A stretch of DNA of 10,012 bases from a bacterium. GTDB lineage: Bacteria; Hydrogenedentota; Hydrogenedentia; Hydrogenedentiales; SLHB01. Position numbers and translations under genes: made by a program. The notes under the pieces were generated by a model. It did no database searches, was not told the DNA's origin, and saw only the letters and a list, made by a program, of their open reading frames with translations. The stretch spans positions 1 through 10,012 of the forward strand of contig JAAEQP010001803.1 of NCBI GenBank assembly GCA_024231375.1, in the 5' to 3' direction. Within the stretch, counting starts at the first letter, position 1; every line of letters starts with the position of its first letter. Shown here piece by piece: positions 5,217 through 10,012 of the stretch.

Positions 5217-6410
5217 CTACTCTTCTCTTCGTCCCGTCGCCTTGTTCACCAGCACCTGCGTCCGCGCGCACTCACTGACGGCGGCACCTTCCGCTACATC
5301 CTCTTCGGCGAACGTGGCCATCAGAATCTCCTTCTGGTCGTGGCGTGAGAAGTCGTAGATGATGTAGACCGTCCCGTCCGGCGCTTCCACACCGTCTGGA
5401 TACGAGATACCCTGACGTTCGTCGAGCACCAGTCCGCCGTACCATGTTGCGCCATCGTCATCCGACAGAAACGCTTTCAGATGGGACCGCGTATTCAGCG
5501 ATGCGATGAAGGCCGCCCGTTCGGCGGGGTCGCTCGAGTGAGCCTTGGACTGGTCCGGCGCGGGCGCGGCCAACCCCGGCGGGTCGTGTTTCACCAACAG
5601 CAACCTCCCGCTGGCCAACCGGCGGATGAAGAACCGCGCGGCGCGAATGTGGTGTACGTCCGACGGTTCGCCGAGCGTCCATGTCTTCCCACTGTCAGTG
5701 GAGAAGCTCTCGCCGATGCCGTATTCCGTCCGCGCAAGCATCCACAGCGACCCGTCGCGCCGCTCCACCACCATGTGTTCGGCACATCGGCGTTGCGGCA
5801 CCTCAGCTTGACCCCACAAGGTCCACGTCGCGCCTTGGTCGGTCGAACCCACCACATTCGCGCCGCTCTCCGAACCCAGGTCGTACCGCTGGTCGATGTT
5901 CTCGATATTCACTGACAGGTTCCACACCGCCACGGGCAACAGCCATTCGTCCGTCGACAACACGGTTGGCTTGTTCATCATGACGCCGTTGCACAGGCGG
6001 CGCGGCTCCGACCACAGCGGCTCCGGCACGGTGGCATCTTCCGTCACGATGGCCCACACCCCCGCGCGACCATCCCAGAATTCATACGCCTGCGCCCAGA
6101 ACAGCCACATCCGCCCCAGCGGATCGTGCCACAACGCGGCGTCGAACGTGCGCACCTTGTCATACGGGTCGATGACGAGGGTGAGGTCGGACCACGTCGT
6201 GCCATCGTCGTCGCTGGTCGCCAGCATGACGTAGTTCTCGGGCCCCTCCGTGGATCCTCCGCCGTACCACGTCGCCCACAGACGACCGTTGGCGGCGCGT
6301 TCGATCCCGGGAATGCCCTGAAAGATACGCGTGTCGGGGCCGTACTTCGGTCCGGGATTCGTGATGATTGGAGGTGCTTGCAGTGCGGGGTCGGTGCTAT
6401 TCGGGGCCAT
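5217..6410 (-). CDS. Sialidase-superfamily (BNR/Asp-box) protein without signal peptide
   Basis: The 397-residue product contains four Asp boxes: SDDDGTTW (66-73), STDQGATW (189-196), STDSGKTW (237-244) and SDDDGATW (316-323), the regular spacing of a beta-propeller sialidase fold. Other typical stretches are IPGIERAANGRLWATWYGGG (33-52), the GRMWLFWAQ block (99-107), EHMVVERRDGSLWMLART (211-228) and ISYPDGVEAPDGTVYIIYDF (335-354). This type is common among exo-sialidase-like annotations in Planctomycetes and relatives, but substrate specificity cannot be read from it. There is no leader, so it is probably cytoplasmic unless exported by another route. The ATG at 6410 has AGGAG at 6418-6422, 7 bases away, and is preferred over the in-frame ATG at 6446, which lies inside the palindromic repeat. 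It is the last gene of a - strand series. Confidence 0.85.
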   Translation of the reverse strand: MAPNSTDPALQAPPIITNPGPKYGPDTRIFQGIPGIERAANGRLWATWYGGGSTEGPENYVMLATSDDDGTTWSDLTLVIDPYDKVRTFDAALWHDPLGRMWLFWAQAYEFWDGRAGVWAIVTEDATVPEPLWSEPRRLCNGVMMNKPTVLSTDEWLLPVAVWNLSVNIENIDQRYDLGSESGANVVGSTDQGATWTLWGQAEVPQRRCAEHMVVERRDGSLWMLARTEYGIGESFSTDSGKTWTLGEPSDVHHIRAARFFIRRLASGRLLLVKHDPPGLAAPAPDQSKAHSSDPAERAAFIASLNTRSHLKAFLSDDDGATWYGGLVLDERQGISYPDGVEAPDGTVYIIYDFSRHDQKEILMATFAEEDVAEGAAVSECARTQVLVNKATGRREE

Positions 6411-6417
6411 TGTCTTT

Positions 6418-6422
6418 CTCCT
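6418..6422 (-). promoter_or_regulatory. Ribosome binding site deciding the start at 6410
   Basis: On the - strand AGGAG is followed by 7 bases and the ATG at 6410. An alternative ATG 36 bases upstream (6446) lies in the left arm of repeat C and has no comparable site. Confidence 0.7.
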
Positions 6423-6442
6423 GTGGCTGGTTGCGCTGGTCC

Positions 6443-6511
6443 GCAAAGAGGGGGACAGACCCGTCTTCGCCCGCCTCCGGCGGACTACGCTTGCGTCAGT
6501 CCCCTCTTTGC
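6443..6511. repeat. REP-like palindromic repeat, copy C, overlapping the end of the TPR gene
   Basis: The left arm 6443-6456 and right arm 6499-6511 (GTCCCCTCTTTGC) pair with one bulged G. The core 6452-6503 is 46/52 identical to the reverse complement of copy A. An inner palindrome, CCGCC/GGCGG, lies near 6471-6483. The element fills most of the gap between the TPR gene and the downstream sialidase-like gene. The last four codons and the TGA stop (6496-6498) of the TPR gene fall inside it. It could shape mRNA decay or partial termination between the two genes. Confidence 0.8.
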
Positions 6512-7548
6512 TTGTTCTTCAATTGCCCGTAGGCCAGATGGCCGGTCTCCGACCGTGGCGCCCGCTCGAAAATTTGCCGCAGCAGATGCGTGGCCGTGTT
6601 CGAATCGCCCAGATGATTCTCCATGAGTCCCGCCAACCGGTGCGTGGCCTCACACCACACCCGTTCGTCCGTGCGGTGGCCGCGGGCGATTTCGCGAAGC
6701 ACCTCAGCCGCGTCGTCGTGTCGCTCTTCCCGTTCGAGCAGCGTCGCTGCCTCGAAGAGGGGCCGCGCAGCACCCGGATTCTGTGCGTGCTTGCGCCGGA
6801 GCGCATCGACGGCCTCGTCGATCCGAACACCTGCGGAACGCCCATGGCCTCGGTCCCTGCCCTGAGTCGGCGACCCGGGTGTGCGCATCTTTGCATCCCG
6901 CGCCGCCATCTTGTGTTCCAACGCCGACGCCGCCTCGGGATTCTCCAGTGGACCGCGGTACAACCGCACCAGACGTTGCGCCGCACGGGTCCACGCTTCA
7001 GGGTCGCGCTCGTAGCGATCCATGATCTCGCGACACAGGGCCACGGCGTCGGAATGCCGGTGCGTGGCTTCCATCAGACCTTCGGCGGCGAACAGGGGCT
7101 CGGGCGTCCACGCATTGCCATCCGCTACGCGCCGGTACTCGGCGAGAGCGCCGTCGATGTCGCCTTCGGCCGCCAAACGCCGCGCCATGTCCAACGCATC
7201 AACGGCCAGACCCCGGCGCGACCCAATCACGGCATTGGCGAGGCCGCTCGACCATGCACTAACGAACAACCACGCGAACAGGACCGCAGGCACCAGGCCC
7301 GATGCCGCGCCTACCATGAGCACGGTCAACCGAACCCCGGCGCCGACGCCGCCTGAGGCCTGTGCCTCGTCCATGGCGAACGTCCCCACGCCAACGAAAT
7401 GCACGAGCAATGCCCCCAGGCACCACAGCATGGCTATGGAGATGGGCATGCCTTCCTCGGAATCAGTGTGCCGGGACCGCACAAGCACCAACGCCACTAC
7501 GGCCAGCACTGCGTCCAAGACGATGAGCGTGGTCAGGCCCGTGCTCAT
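6496..7548 (-). CDS. Membrane-anchored tetratricopeptide-repeat-like protein
   Basis: The 350-residue product has three N-terminal hydrophobic segments at about 5-23, 36-58 and 72-97. A long helical, charged region follows, with repeated TPR-like pairs, for example ARRLAAEGDIDGALAEYRRV (122-141), the ATHRHSDAVALCREIMDRYE block (161-180), LFEAATLLEREERHDDAAEV (264-283) and the LAGLMENHLGDSNTATHLLR block (305-324). A Gly/Arg/Pro-rich linker at about 222-241 divides the repeats into two groups. It probably serves as a protein-interaction scaffold held at the inner membrane. No enzyme motif is seen and no specific partner can be named. The ATG at 7548 has AAAGGAA at 7553-7559. The DegT gene stops 25 bases upstream, so they are likely co-transcribed. 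The final residues QRGD and the stop are encoded by repeat C, which suggests the original C-terminus was altered by repeat insertion. Confidence 0.7.
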   Translation of the reverse strand: MSTGLTTLIVLDAVLAVVALVLVRSRHTDSEEGMPISIAMLWCLGALLVHFVGVGTFAMDEAQASGGVGAGVRLTVLMVGAASGLVPAVLFAWLFVSAWSSGLANAVIGSRRGLAVDALDMARRLAAEGDIDGALAEYRRVADGNAWTPEPLFAAEGLMEATHRHSDAVALCREIMDRYERDPEAWTRAAQRLVRLYRGPLENPEAASALEHKMAARDAKMRTPGSPTQGRDRGHGRSAGVRIDEAVDALRRKHAQNPGAARPLFEAATLLEREERHDDAAEVLREIARGHRTDERVWCEATHRLAGLMENHLGDSNTATHLLRQIFERAPRSETGHLAYGQLKNKQRGD

Positions 7549-7573
7549 GCGCTTCCTTTCTGTCGAACAGCCG

Positions 7574-8830
7574 CTACTTCAGATAGGCCGCCTCAACCTT
7601 GGCCAATGCCTCGGCGACCTGGTCGGCTTCGCGTTCGCCCACATTCTCGTGTGTCTTGATGCGGAACAGGGACTGGTCGACTTCGTCAAAATTGGGCAGC
7701 GGATATTCCGCATCCGGATCGCCTTTGTAGAGAGGGCACGTCCAGGGGTAGCCGCTCGTTCCGAATACGGACCGCTTGGTGTACCAGTCGTGGCGAGTCA
7801 ACGGGATCGTGTAGTGTCCGCCAAAGGGCAACCCTTCCGCGCCGAGCGCCTTCACGAAGGTGTCGTAGTCCACCGACACCTTGGACGGGTCCAGCCGCAA
7901 CACGAGGAACCAGAACGCGCCTTCCGTGTCGGGCAGGCCCAGGTCGACCGTGATGGCCTTCAAGCCCGCGCACCGGTCCGCCACCAAATGGGCCGCCCGG
8001 CGGCAGCCTTCAATGATGGCCGGGAGCTTGCGCAACTGTACGCGGCCCACGGCCCCGCCGATATCGTTGTTGTTCATGTTTAGCGCGCAGGTGACGTTCC
8101 CGATGGCGCCATCCACATTCATCGCTTTGCCGCGGTCGGCCGCGCGCTTGGCCATCCAGTAGCGGTCCTCGTCTTTGGTGAACACCACGCCGCCCTGAGC
8201 CGCCGTGGCGTGATGCTTGCCCGACATGGTCGAGAAGGCGGCCACATCGCCAATCGTCCCCACGTACCGGCCCTTGTACTTCGCGCCGTGGGACTGGGCG
8301 CAATCCTCAACCACGGGGATGCCCTTAGCCCGAGCAATTTCCATGATGGGATCCATGTCGACAGGCTGCCCGGCGATGTGGGCGACCACGATGGCGCTGG
8401 TTCGATCGGTGATGCGCGCCGCGACCTGCTCCGGGCCCATGTTGTAGCTGCCCGGGGCCGTGTCGGCCGGGATGGGAATGCAGTTCAACAACGGCACGGG
8501 CATGAAACCGCCGCAATCGGTCACCGACGGCACAATCACCTCGGTGAAGGGTTCGAGATCCAGTGCGCGCAGGGCCACGTACACGGCGTTGGTGCCCGAG
8601 TTCACCGCGTCGGCGTAGCCGCCGCCCAGGAACTCGGCGAATTCCGTGCAATAGGCTTCTTCGACCGCGCCGTTGTACCCGAACACGCCGCCGGTCTTGA
8701 TGCACTCGTCGAACATGTCCACGACGACCTGTTTCTCTTCTTCCGTGAACAGATGCCGCGCGGGCCAGGGTTCCTCGCGCACTTTCGGTCCGCCATTGAT
8801 TGCCAGTTTGCTCGCTGCTTCGCTGCTCAT
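7574..8830 (-). CDS. DegT/DnrJ/EryC1/StrS-family PLP-dependent aminotransferase
   Basis: The 418-residue protein has the layout of the sugar aminotransferase family (fold type I). It shows GGVFGYNGAVEE near 48-59, the cofactor-phosphate segment AVNSGTNAVYVALRAL (75-90), VVEDCAQSHGAKYKGRYVGT (173-192) with Asp176 expected to contact the pyridine nitrogen, and AFSTMSGKHHATAAQGGVVF (198-217) with Lys205 as the likely Schiff-base lysine. The usual GEGG after the lysine reads AAQGG here, which suggests a divergent subgroup. Relatives transfer an amino group from glutamate to keto-sugars, and some act as dehydratases or in cyclitol synthesis. The substrate here is unknown. AAGGA lies 8 bases before the ATG. 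The Gfo/Idh/MocA gene directly upstream is a common partner, producing a keto intermediate that such enzymes use. Confidence 0.9.
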   Translation of the reverse strand: MSSEAASKLAINGGPKVREEPWPARHLFTEEEKQVVVDMFDECIKTGGVFGYNGAVEEAYCTEFAEFLGGGYADAVNSGTNAVYVALRALDLEPFTEVIVPSVTDCGGFMPVPLLNCIPIPADTAPGSYNMGPEQVAARITDRTSAIVVAHIAGQPVDMDPIMEIARAKGIPVVEDCAQSHGAKYKGRYVGTIGDVAAFSTMSGKHHATAAQGGVVFTKDEDRYWMAKRAADRGKAMNVDGAIGNVTCALNMNNNDIGGAVGRVQLRKLPAIIEGCRRAAHLVADRCAGLKAITVDLGLPDTEGAFWFLVLRLDPSKVSVDYDTFVKALGAEGLPFGGHYTIPLTRHDWYTKRSVFGTSGYPWTCPLYKGDPDAEYPLPNFDEVDQSLFRIKTHENVGEREADQVAEALAKVEAAYLK

Positions 8831-8893
8831 CGTCTTCGTCCTTCCCTTTGCTCTGAGCCGGCCTTTCCAGGCGTCGGCGTTGATATTCTCACA

Positions 8894-8906
8894 ACCCTCG
8901 AAGGGT
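8894..8906. other. Small hairpin in the gap between oxidoreductase and aminotransferase genes
   Basis: ACCCT and AGGGT pair around a 3-nt loop just after the oxidoreductase stop (- strand). The stem is short and no T-run follows, so I would not call it a terminator. It may be chance. Confidence 0.2.
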
Positions 8907-8907
8907 A

Positions 8908-9942
8908 CTACACACTATCCAGTCCCAGGCCGCGCAAGTCGGCCACAACCCCTTTCTCTTCCGCTTCGTACATGCGCCAAATCACGCGCAGGCTCTGCAG
9001 GCTCGACGGCCCGTCGGTGAGGGGCCGTTGCCCCGTCTCCACGCACTCAACGAAATGGACCAGTTCGTTGGCCACGTGTTTGCCGGGGTCACATTCCATC
9101 AGCACCTGTTCCGTGTCGGACGCGCCGGGCTTGGCCACATCGTGCTTGCCCCCACCGTGCGCAATCAACTTGCCCTGAGTGATTTGGGCCTCCAACATGC
9201 CCTCGGTGCAATGGGCGTGAAACGAATAGCCCAGGCGCGTGCCCATGGCGCCCCACGTGCCGAAATGATAGCCCAACGCGCCGTTCTCGAATTTCATGGC
9301 AGCATTGCTGGTGCCTTCGCGTTCCATCCACGGCGTGCCGTAGTTCGTGCCGAGATGCGTACCCTCGACCGGCGCGCCCAGCATCCATAGCAACAGGTCG
9401 ATGTAGTGGCATCCGTGGCTGAACAGTTGGCCGCCGCCCAGATTCTTGGCATTCGTGGCCCAATGGCCCGGCGGGTACTGGGTATGCTGTTCGGTCCAAA
9501 TGGACACCTGAAACACGTCCCCATAGGCCTTTTCGTCGAGCAGTTCCTTAAACCGCACCACCAGTGGGTGAAACCGCATGCAGTACGCCGTCATGAGGGT
9601 GACGTCGGCCTGTTTCGCGGCGTCGATCAGCTCCAGGCATTCCTGCTCGGAATTGGCGAGGGGCTTCTCCAGCAGCACGTGCTTCCCGGCGCGAAGACAG
9701 TCCATACCGATGGCGTGATGCAACTGATGGGGCAAGACAAGGCTGACAGCGTCCACGTCATCAAGCACCGTGCGGTAATCCGTTTCCGCGGTCGCGCCGT
9801 CGAAATGATCGGCCGCTTTCTGGGCGCGATCCTCTACGGTGTCGACGGTGGCCACGACGCGCACCCGGTCGCGCAACGGCTCAAAGGCGGCCACGTGCCC
9901 ACCGGACATGTTGCCGCATCCCACAATCGCCATTCGGATCAT
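8908..9942 (-). CDS. Gfo/Idh/MocA-family NAD(P)-dependent oxidoreductase
   Basis: The 344-residue product starts with a Rossmann nucleotide-binding motif, MIRMAIVGCGNMSGGHVAAF (1-20, pattern GxGxxxxxH), followed by VVATVDTVEDRAQKAADHF. It carries the diagnostic EKP triplet in HVLLEKPLANSEQE (88-101), with Lys93 expected near the active site. Later come TAYCMRFHPLVVRFKELL (118-135) and GGGQLFSHGCHYIDLLLWML (169-188), in which His179 and Asp182 form the HxxD motif of the C-terminal domain. Family members oxidise or reduce sugars, cyclitols and their derivatives. The length is typical. The specific substrate is not evident. The ATG at 9942 has an AGAGGAA site 8 bases upstream; an in-frame ATG three codons later is less well spaced. 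It probably works with the downstream DegT-type aminotransferase, since oxidation to a keto-sugar followed by transamination is a known pairing. Confidence 0.9.
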   Translation of the reverse strand: MIRMAIVGCGNMSGGHVAAFEPLRDRVRVVATVDTVEDRAQKAADHFDGATAETDYRTVLDDVDAVSLVLPHQLHHAIGMDCLRAGKHVLLEKPLANSEQECLELIDAAKQADVTLMTAYCMRFHPLVVRFKELLDEKAYGDVFQVSIWTEQHTQYPPGHWATNAKNLGGGQLFSHGCHYIDLLLWMLGAPVEGTHLGTNYGTPWMEREGTSNAAMKFENGALGYHFGTWGAMGTRLGYSFHAHCTEGMLEAQITQGKLIAHGGGKHDVAKPGASDTEQVLMECDPGKHVANELVHFVECVETGQRPLTDGPSSLQSLRVIWRMYEAEEKGVVADLRGLGLDSV

Positions 9943-9970
9943 CGAATTCTTCCTCTTGACACGCGGTGCC

Positions 9971-10012
9971 CTACCGCCACACGGTCTCGCACAGCTGTAA
10001 GAAACTGCCGCC
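9971..10012 (-). CDS. Possible 3' end of a gene entering from the right edge
   Basis: On the - strand the last 42 bases of the window read, in frame, GGSFLQLCETVWR followed by TAG at 9971-9973. The stop sits 28 bases before the ATG of the Gfo/Idh/MocA gene, a spacing typical of an operon. The peptide looks like a plausible C-terminal helix, but 13 residues are too few to assign a family. Another - strand frame, continuous with the oxidoreductase, is also open here, so this call rests on spacing and residue composition only. Confidence 0.4.
   Translation of the reverse strand, partial: GGSFLQLCETVWR

Noticed and set aside
3934..5271. A 445-codon open frame on the - strand opposite the first sialidase-like gene
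   Set aside because: It is antisense to a gene with two Asp boxes and a Tat-like signal. Its Arg/Val/Gly/His-rich translation is typical of a shadow frame in GC-rich DNA.
6331..8083. Two long + strand open frames (341 and 353 codons) opposite the TPR and DegT genes
   Set aside because: They lie opposite well-supported - strand genes, their translations are Arg/Pro/His/Ala-rich without domains, and they overlap each other.
8210..9178. A 322-codon + strand open frame opposite the DegT and oxidoreductase genes
   Set aside because: It spans two confident - strand genes and the gap between them and shows no recognisable motif.

Overview
The window is GC-rich bacterial DNA with strong G/C preference at third codon positions. 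Its gene content is typical of polysaccharide-degrading lineages of the PVC/Planctomycetes or Hydrogenedentota sort: a DUF4838 glycosidase-type protein, two BNR/Asp-box sialidase-like proteins, a Gfo/Idh/MocA oxidoreductase, a DegT/DnrJ-type aminotransferase, a WbuC-type cupin and a DUF1460 amidase. The lineage is inferred from these families and from the abundant palindromic intergenic repeats. No rRNA or ribosomal protein is present to fix it.

Layout. The left edge (1-1091, +) holds the 3' part of a DUF4838-type protein with a C-terminal beta-rich domain. A 530-base gene-free stretch (1092-1620) follows, and much of it is hairpins: a three-way-junction element (1123-1219), a run of small hairpins (1237-1300), and three copies of a 25-28 nt interspersed repeat (1321-1466). 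Next on the + strand come a DUF1460 peptidoglycan amidase-like gene and a WbuC-family cupin, 6 bases apart, then a possible small ORF and a four-helix membrane protein. After a palindromic repeat (3654-3725) comes a sialidase-like protein with a Tat-like signal (3874-5130). It converges on a second, signal-less sialidase-like gene on the - strand (5217-6410), with a strong inverted repeat between them that could terminate both. The rest of the - strand reads from right to left: a 13-codon gene tail at the edge, a Gfo/Idh/MocA oxidoreductase, a DegT-type aminotransferase, a membrane-anchored TPR protein, and then the second sialidase-like gene. Gaps of 28, 77, 25 and 85 bases suggest co-transcription, at least of the first four.

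How they may work together. The sialidase-like, oxidoreductase and aminotransferase genes suggest glycan breakdown together with modification or amination of an unusual sugar. No substrate can be named from sequence alone, and Asp-box proteins in these lineages need not cleave sialic acid. The DUF1460 and WbuC pair looks like a separate cell-envelope unit.

The most notable non-coding feature is a palindromic REP-like repeat. Two copies, in opposite orientation, agree at 46 of 52 core positions, and a third, divergent element has the same layout. All three lie at 3' ends of genes, and one supplies the last four codons and the stop of the TPR gene. I did not find a defence locus, CRISPR array, transposase gene, tRNA or any clearly undescribed multi-gene system.
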